Source of the DNA: an uncultured Bacilli bacterium
Lineage (GTDB): Bacteria > Bacillota_I > Bacilli_A > RF39 > UBA660
Direction of reading: 5' to 3'
DNA length: 64,000 bases
Assembly: GCA_910584085.1 (NCBI GenBank)
Contig: CAJTZY010000008.1
Span: 3,197-67,196 of the forward strand
This document shows, one piece after another, positions 17,284-26,579 of the stretch. The first letter of the stretch is position 1. The number at the start of each line of letters is the position of its first letter. Position numbers and translations under genes: made by a program. Below the pieces are notes generated by a model. It saw nothing but the letters and a program-made list of their open reading frames with translations, did not search any database and was not told where the DNA came from.

Positions 17284-18242
17284 ATGTGTAAAAGAATTAC
17301 GAAAAATGATAATCTATTTATTTTAAGTTTAAAAGAAAAATTTCCGGTAAATGCGTACTATGGGTGGGAATTTGGCAACGTACATAGTTTATATAACTAT
17401 TTTGTAGGTTATAAAGTGGCTGCAATGGATTTGTATAAACAGTTTATAATATATTCAATAAATGGGGAAATAAACGTAACAGATACATTAATATTTCCTT
17501 TGATTTTTTTATATAGGCATTCGTTAGAACTGTGTATAAAATATTTGTATTTTAAGTATTCATACACCAGTGAAGAAGATAAAAAGGGATTTTTAAAATG
17601 TAATCATAAATTGGATTCAATATGGGGTAAAACTAGACCATATATACAAAAATGCTTATCCGAACAAAGAGTATGCTAAGTTTAGAGATAGTTGACAATT
17701 ATGTTAATAAATTTAACGATGCAGATAGTGCTTCGATGAATTTTAGATATCCTATTACTAAAAAATTAGATAAAATTCAAAAGATACCAATAAAATTAGA
17801 TGTTAAAACTTTTTGTGATAGAATGAATACGCTTTTTGATTATTTAAAAAAAATTGATTATGAAATAAGTTGTAAAATAAGCTATATTACAATAGAAAAT
17901 TTTGAGGAAAAACAAAATAAGGTAATTAATATAATAAATAATCATTTGTCCGATGTAAAGTCATATATAAAAAAAGGCCAGTTTAATATTGATAGCATTG
18001 ACTTATTGAAATGTATATATATATTAATTTACTCAGGAAGAGAAATAGATAATGGTATTAAATTATCTAAAACTGAAGAAAGAAATTCAGATTACATAAA
18101 ACTATTAATTATGGTGTATAATGAAGCAGAACTTATAGATAAAGTAGAATTATATGATATGATTTCATCAAAAGAAAAAACTCTTATTTTAAAGTGGCTA
18201 AAAATATCATTGAGAGAATATAACAAATTAATAAAATTTTAA
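17284..18242 (+). pseudogene. Frameshifted HEPN-like protein gene
   Basis: Two overlapping frames (17284-17679 and 17652-18242) read as one protein. Between them a third frame at 17657-17689 gives YPNKEYAKFRD, which bridges naturally into IVDNYVNKF of the downstream frame, so two indels separate the parts. The N-terminal part has FLYRHSLELCIKYLYF followed by NHKLDSIW, a pattern seen in HEPN-like proteins of defence loci. Combined length would be about 318 aa. Both halves are full-composition coding sequence, so the breakage looks recent, or is a sequencing error. Function not assignable. Confidence 0.55.
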
Positions 18243-18712
18243 ATAGTAAAAATATAATAAGAAAACGATGATAGATATATTTATTATACAATATTTGTAT
18301 ATCAACTAATTAGGACTCTAAATATTTAGTGCAGGTTGAAAAGTATAATAAAAAAAACTTCTAATTTTAATTCTGACATTAAAATATATGAAGTTGTAAT
18401 AATATTGAATAATTCCTTTATATAGATAAGTGCGCTAAGGACCTTTATAATTTGGCAAAAACTTATAAAAAGGAACATGAAGATTGAAACATATTTTTAA
18501 CTAAACACTTAATAAATCAAGAAATGTTATTGTTTAAATTGGTGAATTATTTGATTACATTGAAATATCAAGTTGTTAAAAAGCAATAAAAAAACTTTTA
18601 ATGATAAGGAAAAAAATAATTATTAGATAAGTTGTGGAACATAAAGTAAATAGATTGCAAAATAAAAAGTTTTGTGTTACTATATAAAACAATTTCAGGG
18701 GGGTATTATTTT
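18243..18712 (+). other. Non-coding or decayed stretch before the two-gene operon
   Basis: About 470 bases with no intact gene. One short frame (18428-18490) reads DKCAKDLYNLAKTYKKEHED before TGA and looks like a leftover of a helical protein. The last 15 bases carry an unusually strong AGGGGGGT ribosome site (18698-18705) for the gene at 18713. Confidence 0.4.
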
Positions 18713-21700
18713 ATGGAACCATTTTCAATAAATATATTTTTTAGTCAAATAGGAAGATTGCCAGTTGATGAAGTTAAAAAATTAGTAGATGACCATTTGT
18801 ATGATTTACAAAAAATGTCTATTGTAGATGCTAATCAAATATTTAACTTTGTTGAAAAAAAATTTAAAATAGTAAGTGATTGGCAGAGTTCTAATGGCAT
18901 GGTTGATATTATGACATTTAAAATGATAGCAACTAAAGTACCAGACATATCTGCATATACATTTAAGGAAGTTAATAATATAAATAGATTAAATCCAACA
19001 GTTCAAGTGGAACTAGCACATATACTAAATGAAAATGAAAAGTTAAATTTATTAAATAATTTTGGATATAAATTAACTCCATTAGTAATTCAAAATTTTG
19101 TATTAGCACTATCATTAGAAAATCAAAAAAAGATGATAGTTAAGTTTAAAGATAAAATTACTGATTGCGATTCTGAATTACTTTTATCATTTTTAGGAAC
19201 TTTACAACCAGATAATCAAAAATTCTTTTTAGAAACAATTAAAGCTTATATAAGAGGCCTGAATGCAGATAGTATATCAACAATTATAACAAGTGTATAT
19301 CCAAAAAATATCGATTATTTTTTTACCGAATATCACGAATGTATTGAATCATTTGATGCATTAGCTTTTGTTAAATTTTTATCAATGCTTTCAGGTGATG
19401 GTATAATTTTATGTAGTAAACATTTCGAATCAAAGATAAAAGATATACCTGCTGATATATTGATGTATAAACTTGGAATGAGCGTAGATGATTCTGAGCA
19501 AATTTATAATATTTGGAAGATAAATTCTAGTAAATTAAATGAACTATCAAATGCTTATTTTAACTTAATTATAGAAAGATTAGATGACAATTTAAGATTA
19601 AGTTCTTTAAGTGATTTTAAAGAAAAATATAGTAATATGGATGTTACGGAATTACTTGATTTATTTGAAGCAGACAATGATGAAATTAAATCTAAATTAT
19701 TTCTTGAATATAAAGATAAGATTATCAAAATGGATGGCAATGCTTTTATTAAATATGTTAATGAAAATATAAATAGTTCTACGATAAGAAATAAAATTTT
19801 CCTATTATATAAAGATTTTATATGTGACTTATCTGATGAAGATTTTATATATTTTATTAATGATTATTCAGAAATAAATTTAAAATATTCTTGGGGTAGA
19901 GAAGATAAATCTGCTAATAAGGAAGAATTGATAGAATATATCTTTAATAACTTTTCTGATAGATTAAAAAGTATTTCTTTAAAATATTTACCTGAATTAT
20001 TTGGCAGTAGTGATTCCTGCTTACAACATAAATATATTGATATATTAAGTGAAAGTATTAAACAATTAATTCATGAAAAGGTATATATCAAAGATTTACT
20101 TGATTCAGTTTGGGGATATTCTACATATGAAATTTTAACAACGTATTTAGAGCAGTTTAAAGAGTTATCTGCAAAAGACTGGTATGGGTTATTAGGTATT
20201 ATATCTGGAAATGCTTATAATATATCTGGAAATGCTTATAATATTGTTGGGAATTTATTATTAGAATGTGATATTGATAACTTTGATTTTATTGATAGAA
20301 ATAATTTATTAGATAGTAAAAATGCACAGATTATGTTTTCTTATTTTGAGAAAAACTTACAAAATAAGATGCTTTTAAAATATACTGAACTGGCAGAAAA
20401 TAATAATCATGAAAAATTAATGGATAGGTATGATGAATTAATTACAAAGGTTGTAGATGAAGATGTAGATGATATTCTAACTAACCATAACTGTACTCAT
20501 TTGTTAGTTTTACTTAGGGTATTACTTAAATACCATATTATCAATGATAAAGATGATTATTATCAAATGTTTAAGGAAATATATATGTCTAAATTATTAA
20601 ATAATTTGGATAAAGAAAATTCCCAAAATGTTAATTTAATAAAGGATAGTTTATTTTATAGATTAGTAAAGGGAAGTGTAGATCCAATAATGTTAATTCC
20701 TATAAAAACTTTAAAGGGTCTAATATTCTTTAATAAAAATAATGTTATAACAAATTATGATGAAAATATTAATGTATATAATCCTGATGAAATTGAGCCA
20801 TTTGTAGAAAATTTAACAGAAGAACAAGTAATTATGTTAAATAATAAGCTAATTAAACAGATATGTGAGAAATTGTTGTTTAATTATAAGGATGAACATC
20901 CTATGAAGTCATCAATTAGAAATCTTGCAATTAGATTATATTTATCGGTTGGTTATCAAAATGCTAAAAGATTAATTGATTTGAAATTCCCATTTACAAG
21001 ATATGAATATATATTTAATGGAATTAATATTAAAAAAATTAATCTAGATAGTAATGGTGAGCCAATAATAAATAAAAAGTTAAATGATTTTATGTTTGGT
21101 AGTAATATAAGTGATGATAATACTAATATTAATAGGTTATTACAAGATAAAATACCAGAGTTTGAGAAGAGATTTGCTGATGTATATAATGGCTTTGAAA
21201 CTATATATCAAAACTTAAATGGAAATGTTAGTGTTTCAAGAATTTTAAAATGGTATGAAGAGAATAAAGTTTTATTAAATCCAGATGAATATCGTTTATC
21301 ATCTGTATTAAGTGAAATTGGTAATGATGAATATGTTTTAAAAGAGGCAAGAAAGTTATATAGTGAAATGAAAAGCCGTGAATTTTCAACTATTCCAAAG
21401 GTATCAGGAAGTTATAATGATGACTATACATATGAAATACTTGATTTAGATGATCCATTGGGCTTAGTAGTTGGGTATATTACAAGATGTTGTTTCTTAA
21501 TAAATGGTATATCAAGAAGTTCTTTATTCCATTCAGCACAAAGTAAAGATGGTAGGATATTTGTTGTAAGAAAAAACGGTGAATTAGTTGCGCAAAGTTG
21601 GGTATGGAGAAATGGTAATTTAGTATGTTTTGACAATGTAGAGACAAGAGGAACTTATGATAGTGATATTCTTTTAGAAACATATAAAAAAGCATCTCAA

Positions 21701-22285
21701 AATATTCTTGAGGTTTCTGCAAAAGATGAAAATACAAAAGAACAAATAAAATTAGTTACTTTTGGAGGTGGATATTCAAGGATATCAAAAACAGACAATA
21801 AGGTTCCTAAAGACAAAATACATACTCCAAGGGTTGATTACAATATTTATACAGATGCAAGTTATGATCAGTTCATATTAGCATCAAATGGTGAGCAAGA
21901 ACTATATTATGGTGATGTAAAAGCTCAATATAAAGATATTAGAAAGGAACCTGATAGATATGTTGAATTGTCACTATTAGATAGAGAACAAAAATCTTCT
22001 ATTATTAAAAGAATTAGGTCTATTGAATTTACAAAAACAGGTAATATAAGAACAGTAGATTTTGATAATTATAGTTATGCATCTATTACTGATGATTGGT
22101 ATATATTACTTAATCATAGTGGTGAAGTAGAATGTATACTTTTAGAAAATGATAATAGGGCAAGAAAAGAATTGTATGATGAAATCGATAAATTGAATAA
22201 GATATTTACTGAAATGGGTGTGCGTGCTGAATCAAAAGAAGTTAGTGATAAAATTTTATCCTTAGTAAAAAGAGGTGAGCATTAA
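18713..22285 (+). CDS. Large unrecognised protein: helical-repeat body with a Cys-Cys C-terminal domain
   Basis: A 1190 aa cytosolic protein. Start 18713 is chosen for the AGGGGGGT ribosome site; an in-frame GTG at 18674 has none. Residues about 100-880 are a long run of leucine-rich helices in units of about 40 residues (recurrent ...LLSFLGTLQPDNQKFFLE..., ...ALAFVKFLSMLSG... style), suggesting an alpha-solenoid. Residues about 915-1090 form a distinct alpha/beta domain with GYITRCCFLING, GRIFVVRKNGELVAQSWVW and LVCFDNVE. I have seen similar Cys-Cys and aromatic patterns in uncharacterised proteins but cannot name a family. It overlaps the next gene by 1 nt (TAATG) and lies inside the amidase island, so a mobile defence or conflict role is possible but unproven. 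Confidence 0.8.
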   Translation: MEPFSINIFFSQIGRLPVDEVKKLVDDHLYDLQKMSIVDANQIFNFVEKKFKIVSDWQSSNGMVDIMTFKMIATKVPDISAYTFKEVNNINRLNPTVQVELAHILNENEKLNLLNNFGYKLTPLVIQNFVLALSLENQKKMIVKFKDKITDCDSELLLSFLGTLQPDNQKFFLETIKAYIRGLNADSISTIITSVYPKNIDYFFTEYHECIESFDALAFVKFLSMLSGDGIILCSKHFESKIKDIPADILMYKLGMSVDDSEQIYNIWKINSSKLNELSNAYFNLIIERLDDNLRLSSLSDFKEKYSNMDVTELLDLFEADNDEIKSKLFLEYKDKIIKMDGNAFIKYVNENINSSTIRNKIFLLYKDFICDLSDEDFIYFINDYSEINLKYSWGREDKSANKEELIEYIFNNFSDRLKSISLKYLPELFGSSDSCLQHKYIDILSESIKQLIHEKVYIKDLLDSVWGYSTYEILTTYLEQFKELSAKDWYGLLGIISGNAYNISGNAYNIVGNLLLECDIDNFDFIDRNNLLDSKNAQIMFSYFEKNLQNKMLLKYTELAENNNHEKLMDRYDELITKVVDEDVDDILTNHNCTHLLVLLRVLLKYHIINDKDDYYQMFKEIYMSKLLNNLDKENSQNVNLIKDSLFYRLVKGSVDPIMLIPIKTLKGLIFFNKNNVITNYDENINVYNPDEIEPFVENLTEEQVIMLNNKLIKQICEKLLFNYKDEHPMKSSIRNLAIRLYLSVGYQNAKRLIDLKFPFTRYEYIFNGINIKKINLDSNGEPIINKKLNDFMFGSNISDDNTNINRLLQDKIPEFEKRFADVYNGFETIYQNLNGNVSVSRILKWYEENKVLLNPDEYRLSSVLSEIGNDEYVLKEARKLYSEMKSREFSTIPKVSGSYNDDYTYEILDLDDPLGLVVGYITRCCFLINGISRSSLFHSAQSKDGRIFVVRKNGELVAQSWVWRNGNLVCFDNVETRGTYDSDILLETYKKASQNILEVSAKDENTKEQIKLVTFGGGYSRISKTDNKVPKDKIHTPRVDYNIYTDASYDQFILASNGEQELYYGDVKAQYKDIRKEPDRYVELSLLDREQKSSIIKRIRSIEFTKTGNIRTVDFDNYSYASITDDWYILLNHSGEVECILLENDNRARKELYDEIDKLNKIFTEMGVRAESKEVSDKILSLVKRGEH
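20201..20242 (+). repeat. Perfect 21 bp tandem duplication inside the large gene
   Basis: The unit atatctggaaatgcttataa(t) occurs at 20201-20221 and 20222-20242, encoding ISGNAYN twice in frame and followed by a partial third copy (IVGN). It expands the protein by seven residues without breaking it. Confidence 0.9.
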
Positions 22286-23019
22286 TGGAACAAGTATATT
22301 TAGAAAATGCTAGACAAATATTTTTAATGCCCCCAAGTGATGTTTACTATGAAGGCAGAGATGTAAAACAATTTGATGATTTTATAAGAATGTTAGGTTA
22401 TGTTGTTCCTAATAAATTAACGCCACAGGAACTAATTGTATATTTAAAATTTCTTATAAATGATATAAGGGATAAAACTTGTAGATTTCAAAATTCTCAA
22501 GCATTTAGAAAAATATTTGAGGAATATTTAGAAATTAGTGGCAATTTAGAAAAGTGGTTGACATATTTTCCTGGTTTTATGCAAGTATTCACTAAACCCG
22601 AATTTTATAATGAATTTATAGTGATGTTTAAAAAGTCATTTTATCAACTTGAATTAGAAGAAGAGAGTGAACAAGATTATGGTTGTGTTGAAGTAGAACC
22701 AGATATTATTGATATTTCTAATAAAGATAAAGCAGAAGTCGTGGCATCTTTATATAATCATTCTAAACCTCTTGGAATGGGTATTTTTCAATATGATCCA
22801 ACACCAATGACAGTGGAAGTTGCTCGTATGGTACTTGATGATATGGGATATGCATTTGGTTATTTAAAAGGAAGAACAATGAAAGTTAATTTATACGATA
22901 ATATTATTAATGTATATGTATACAATATGGATAATAATCAGCCGGGATTAGCACAAAAAGCAATTTCAAAGTGTAAAAATATAACTAAAGGTGAACAAGT
23001 AAAACAATTAAAAAAATAA
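22285..23019 (+). CDS. Unrecognised partner protein of the 1190 aa protein
   Basis: A 244 aa soluble protein translated by TAATG overlap with the preceding gene. The N-terminal half is helical (MPPSDVYYEGRDVKQFDDF onward); an acidic linker about residues 127-150 leads to an alpha/beta C-terminal part with SKPLGMGIFQYDPTPMT, DDMGYAFGYLKGR and NVYVYNMDN. No family is recognised. The tight coupling to the large gene and the terminator behind it define a two-gene operon. Confidence 0.75.
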   Translation: MEQVYLENARQIFLMPPSDVYYEGRDVKQFDDFIRMLGYVVPNKLTPQELIVYLKFLINDIRDKTCRFQNSQAFRKIFEEYLEISGNLEKWLTYFPGFMQVFTKPEFYNEFIVMFKKSFYQLELEEESEQDYGCVEVEPDIIDISNKDKAEVVASLYNHSKPLGMGIFQYDPTPMTVEVARMVLDDMGYAFGYLKGRTMKVNLYDNIINVYVYNMDNNQPGLAQKAISKCKNITKGEQVKQLKK

Positions 23020-23023
23020 TATA

Positions 23024-23074
23024 AAAGCAGAAATTCAAAAGAAACTTTGTGACTAATGAATTTTTGCTTTTTTG
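23024..23074 (+). terminator. Intrinsic terminator of the two-gene operon
   Basis: AAAGCAGAAATTC (23024-23036) pairs with GAATTTTTGCTTT (23058-23070) over 13 bp with one G-T pair, then T-run. Confidence 0.8.
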
Positions 23075-23096
23075 CTCGTTTAACATCTTATTTTTG

Positions 23097-23160
23097 TTTG
23101 AATATAATAGTGTAGGAGTGATGTTATGGCAAAAGTTGTTATAGATGTAGGACATGGAGG
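23097..23160 (+). repeat. Direct repeat copy 1: amidase promoter, ribosome site and first 12 codons
   Basis: Contains TATAAT (23103-23108), AGGAGTG (23114-23120) and ATG at 23126. It matches 28563-28627 except for three substitutions and one single-base gap. Similarity stops abruptly after the GHGG codons. Confidence 0.85.
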
Positions 23161-23167
23161 ATATTGA
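23126..23167 (+). pseudogene. Amidase 5' stub, 14 codons
   Basis: MAKVVIDVGHGGY then TGA. The first 12 codons match the amidase fragment at 28593 (one change, Val for Ala8). The frame is cut directly after the zinc-binding GHGG motif, which marks the left junction of the second island segment. Promoter and ribosome site are still present, so a 13-residue peptide could be made. Confidence 0.8.
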
Positions 23168-23288
23168 AAAATCCAAAAATAAAAGAATAGCCATAAAGAT
23201 AAGTAAATACAAGAAATTAAGGTACCTTGGTAGGAAAATATCTTTTTTTGATAGAAGAAAATTAAAAAGTGTTATATAATATAGATAC

Positions 23289-23359
23289 GGAGATGTAGTT
23301 TAATGGTATAACGATTATCTCCAAAATTATAGATGAGGGTTCAAATTTCTTCATTTCCA
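23289..23359 (+). tRNA. tRNA-Trp (anticodon CCA)-like gene, partly degenerate
   Basis: Seven-bp acceptor stem GGAGATG/CATTTCC (one G-T), D-arm GTTTAATGGTATAAC, anticodon loop CTCCAAA (anticodon CCA), 4 nt variable loop, T-arm GAGGG-TTCAAAT-TTCTT, discriminator A at 23359. All segment lengths are canonical. Weak points are a T-T mismatch in both the D and anticodon stems, several G-T pairs in the T-stem and no encoded CCA. It lies just inside the left end of an inserted segment, so it may be an element-borne tRNA or a decaying copy. Confidence 0.6.
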
Positions 23360-23626
23360 TATTTATACTATCAATACTTGATGCCTTAGTATCAATAGCA
23401 ACATTAGTTTCGCCTACGATTATTTCCATTATAATTATTATTATAAATCTTATAGTAAAAATATTAATTGAAAAGAAAGAGGGTACTATGATAACAATTA
23501 AAGGTGTAAACTGCAGTGTTTATGTAGGTAACCTATATGTTGGTTGTTATTGTAAGGATAGAGTTTTGTATAGATTTGCAGTTGAGGTGTGAGTCCTCTT
23601 ACCTACACCACTTTTTGATATTAATT
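23360..23626 (+). other. Decayed membrane-peptide frame and tRNA-like 3' end
   Basis: A frame open from 23299 to 23592 without an early ATG encodes a hydrophobic stretch (ALVSIATLVSPTIISIIII) and then, from ATG 23488 behind AAAGAGGGT, a 34-residue peptide beginning MITIKGVNCSVYVGN. Overlapping this, 23524-23610 has tRNA-like ends: GTAGGTA (23524) pairs with TACCTAC (23600-23606), followed by A and CCA, with a GAGG-TGTGAGT-CCTC arm just inside. No anticodon arm can be folded. These look like remnants rather than active genes. Confidence 0.3.
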
Positions 23627-23656
23627 AAGGTACTTTAATGTGAAAGTATCTTTTTT
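23627..23656 (+). terminator. Intrinsic terminator upstream of the HNH-like gene
   Basis: AAGGTACTTT (23627-23636), loop AATGTG and AAAGTATCTT form a 10 bp stem with one G-T pair, then TTTT. A TATAAT box (23662-23667) follows, giving the next operon its own promoter. Confidence 0.7.
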
Positions 23657-23683
23657 AATGGTATAATATAAAGGGTGGTTTTA

Positions 23684-24607
23684 ATGAATAAAGTTATTAA
23701 TAAAGTATCTGCAAAAAAGAATTTAAATGAAAGTAGCATAAATAATACTATCAGTTATTATAAAAAGTCAAAGAAAAAACAAAAAATTGATAAGTGTAAT
23801 ATATGCGGAAATGTATTACCATTAACATGGGATCATGTACCACCAAAGTTTTGTTTTAATAATATTTCTGTAAAATACAATTCTATGATAGAAATGCATG
23901 ATTTAGATAGAAAAAGCTCAATTAGTCAGAATGGTATCAAGTTTAGGACAATATGTGATAACTGTAATAATAATCTTTTAGGTGCAGAATATGATAGAGA
24001 ATATAAAAAGTTGGTAGATTGTTTATATAACTTATATATAACACCTGGAGAAATTGCACAATATGTTATTATTCAAGGATTAAAGATAAATAGGATCGCT
24101 AGGGCAATAGTTGGACATATGCTTGCTTCTAGGGAAGATTATACATCTAATAAGTTTGAAGCAGAATTACGAAATTTCTTTTTAGATAAAAATGCTCTCC
24201 CACCAAAGAATATGAAACTTTTATATTATACTTATATATATAATACTATTATGATAATAAGAGATATAGTTCCTAAAAAAATTGGAAATTTAGATTACGA
24301 TGTCCCTGATTGTTTTATGAGTTGCCTAAATACTTTTCCAATGGCTTTTATTTTAGCAGACAAATGCGAAAATACATGTGGCTTATATGATATGTTTCAA
24401 TTATGTACAAATGATATTGATGAAGAAATTGATTTTAAAGTAGATTTATTATCATATTTATATCCAAATCATAAGTGTGCAAGGCATCCATACTGGCCAT
24501 GTAATGTAAGTGATGAGGAATCAGGTGTGAGTATGATATTAACAACAGAGGTTTCTCAATATAACTCTGTGATGACTGATGTTAGAAATTTAAAAAAACG
24601 CAGATAA
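23684..24607 (+). CDS. HNH-like zinc-binding protein
   Basis: A 307 aa protein. Start ATG 23684 is chosen for AAAGGGTGG just upstream; GTG 23675 lies inside that ribosome site. Residues about 35-100 hold an HNH-type arrangement: CNICG, TWDHVPPK with the Asp-His pair, and CDNCNNNLLGAEYD supplying the second Cys pair and Asn. This suggests a metal-dependent nuclease fold with a structural zinc. The remaining 200 residues are unrecognised and helical, with further Cys. It forms an operon with the membrane protein 17 nt downstream. A nuclease-plus-membrane pair inside a mobile island suggests a defence role, which is inference. Confidence 0.7.
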   Translation: MNKVINKVSAKKNLNESSINNTISYYKKSKKKQKIDKCNICGNVLPLTWDHVPPKFCFNNISVKYNSMIEMHDLDRKSSISQNGIKFRTICDNCNNNLLGAEYDREYKKLVDCLYNLYITPGEIAQYVIIQGLKINRIARAIVGHMLASREDYTSNKFEAELRNFFLDKNALPPKNMKLLYYTYIYNTIMIIRDIVPKKIGNLDYDVPDCFMSCLNTFPMAFILADKCENTCGLYDMFQLCTNDIDEEIDFKVDLLSYLYPNHKCARHPYWPCNVSDEESGVSMILTTEVSQYNSVMTDVRNLKKRR

Positions 24608-24623
24608 GTATAGTAGGTGAAAT

Positions 24624-25820
24624 ATGCAAGAATTTATTAAATATATTATTGAAGGTATGTTGCATTATATTAACTTAATATTTGGTTTATTAGATTTTAA
24701 GAATTTAGGATTTATGTGGATTATCATTATAGGACTAATAACTGCATTTTTTGTAAATAAAGATGTTAGAAAAAATGTATTAGGTTTAGTTCATCCATCT
24801 TTAAATGTGATAAAAACATTGCCAGGTTTCTTATTTTTTATTTTATTTTTAGGATATTATATTTATATATCAATATTTTTCGAAGAAAAAATAACTTTTA
24901 TTGTACTAATATTATCAATATATTTGTTTGTACAAGATTTTTTTAAAACGAATCTTAATTTATTATTAGAAAGTGAAAATAGTATTTTTGATTCTATTAA
25001 AGATATAAGTTTTCCTGTAATCCTATTATGTATTCAACAAATGTCAATGATGTTTGAAAATTGCACTTTTAATAATTTAAACTATGTTCTTCTATCTTTA
25101 ATTATAATTCCAATATTTTCTATCTTATTTTTTGTTATGAAGCATTATTGTATATATACTGATTTTTATGCAAGATATAAAAAGTATATTGATATAGATG
25201 ATTATTCATTTTTTAAAATATTTAATGATAGCTTAATCGAATGTGGAACTTATAAAAAAAATGAAAAAGTATTATCCAGATTTATTATGGATAATAGAAA
25301 AAAATCATATGAAGAAATGAGGGTTGAGTTAAATCAGGATATAAGAAAAATAATAAGTAATGAGAAAAAAACTATAAGAAATAAGAGAAAAAATACTAAA
25401 TATAAACCAAGCAAATTATTTATAATATTTAATTATATTTGGATTTTTAATATTGTAAGTGTATTAGTTAGTGTACTTTTTAAGCGATATTTAAACACCC
25501 CATTTGATTTTTGGTATTATTGGAGTTATGGAATTTTGTTAATATATTTTTGGTATGACCTTATGAGATTAAAAAGGATTGAAAATCAATATGATTTTGC
25601 TATGTATATGTTTATATATATAATTCTTATAGTTTTCTTGCTATTATATAATCATTCTTTAACAACTTTTAGATTAACAGAACTTGGATTTTTAATTCCT
25701 ATTTTTATAGTAATAAGAATATGTACTTATTACAAAAAATTCCCAAATTTATTAACATTACCATTTTTATCTAAAAATAATTTTTTTGGACTTAAACCTG
25801 AAGATTATAAAAAGAAATAA
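24624..25820 (+). CDS. Polytopic membrane protein paired with the HNH-like protein
   Basis: A 398 aa protein with about nine hydrophobic helices: a first group at residues about 25-190, a charged cytosolic segment of about 80 residues rich in Lys and Arg (about 195-275), and a second group at about 275-375. No family recognised. It follows the HNH-like gene by 17 nt with an AGGTGAA ribosome site and is closed by a weak terminator. It may act as the membrane effector or sensor of a two-protein system. Confidence 0.7.
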   Translation: MQEFIKYIIEGMLHYINLIFGLLDFKNLGFMWIIIIGLITAFFVNKDVRKNVLGLVHPSLNVIKTLPGFLFFILFLGYYIYISIFFEEKITFIVLILSIYLFVQDFFKTNLNLLLESENSIFDSIKDISFPVILLCIQQMSMMFENCTFNNLNYVLLSLIIIPIFSILFFVMKHYCIYTDFYARYKKYIDIDDYSFFKIFNDSLIECGTYKKNEKVLSRFIMDNRKKSYEEMRVELNQDIRKIISNEKKTIRNKRKNTKYKPSKLFIIFNYIWIFNIVSVLVSVLFKRYLNTPFDFWYYWSYGILLIYFWYDLMRLKRIENQYDFAMYMFIYIILIVFLLLYNHSLTTFRLTELGFLIPIFIVIRICTYYKKFPNLLTLPFLSKNNFFGLKPEDYKKK

Positions 25821-25842
25821 AGATGCTTTGATTAGTATCTTT
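25819..25842 (+). terminator. Weak intrinsic terminator after the HNH-membrane pair
   Basis: AAAGATGC (25819-25826) and GTATCTTT (25835-25842) form an 8 bp stem with one G-T pair; the following T-run is poor. Confidence 0.5.
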
Positions 25843-25872
25843 TATTATGTAAATTTTTAAGAAAGAGAGGCA

Positions 25873-26517
25873 GGTTTTGAATTAGAACGAGGTATCAAGG
25901 GTAGTGATAGAAAATATATTAAAATTAATAAATTTAAGAAAACTACAAAATATTATGAAAACAAAGTAGCTACTATCAATAAAAATCTTGATAATGCAAT
26001 GAATGAGTTTGAAGAAAAAATGAAGACCACTAAAAATGCTTTAATAGATAAAAACTATGTAAAGGTTAGAAGAGATACCTTTGACAGTATGTAAAATGTA
26101 ATAACAGAAACTAAAAAGGTTATGGAATTTCAACTAAAAATGGAACAATTATTTAACGAAGTAAATACTTTTAGTAAAAGTTATCAAACATTAGAAAAAG
26201 AAAATAATAATCTACAAAGAGAAGTAAAAGCACTTACTACAAGAAATCAAAATTTAACAAAAGGGAACAATCACCTTAAGGACTATTTAAAAGCTATTTT
26301 GGAGGCAATAAAACACTTTTTAGAGAGAAGCTACTATAGCTGAAATAAAAGATTATTTGATAATAATGATTTTGATATGAATGATGTTGTTAAAATTTTA
26401 AGAGAAACTACCAAAGAAGATGAATTAGTTAATTATGTAGAAGCACCTAATTATTTAAAAACAAGTAATAAATCTTACAAAGAGAGGGATAAAGATGATT
26501 TTGAAATAAGTTTATAA
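25873..26517 (+). pseudogene. C-terminal remnant of a MobV/Pre-type plasmid relaxase
   Basis: One frame runs from 25873 to TAA at 26515-26517, broken by in-frame stops at 26092 (TAA) and 26341 (TGA). It begins GFELERGIKGSDRKYIKINK, the segment that follows the conserved catalytic region in Mob/Pre proteins, and continues as a coiled coil (LEKENNNLQREVKALTTRN), also typical. The N-terminal relaxase domain with its HxH metal site is missing. This is the only relaxase trace in the island and indicates that the second segment descends from a mobilisable plasmid or transposon. Confidence 0.7.
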
Positions 26518-26579
26518 ATTTCAATTAAAGTCATTCAAAATAAATTTTTTATAGTGTATAATACTATTAGGTGATTTAT

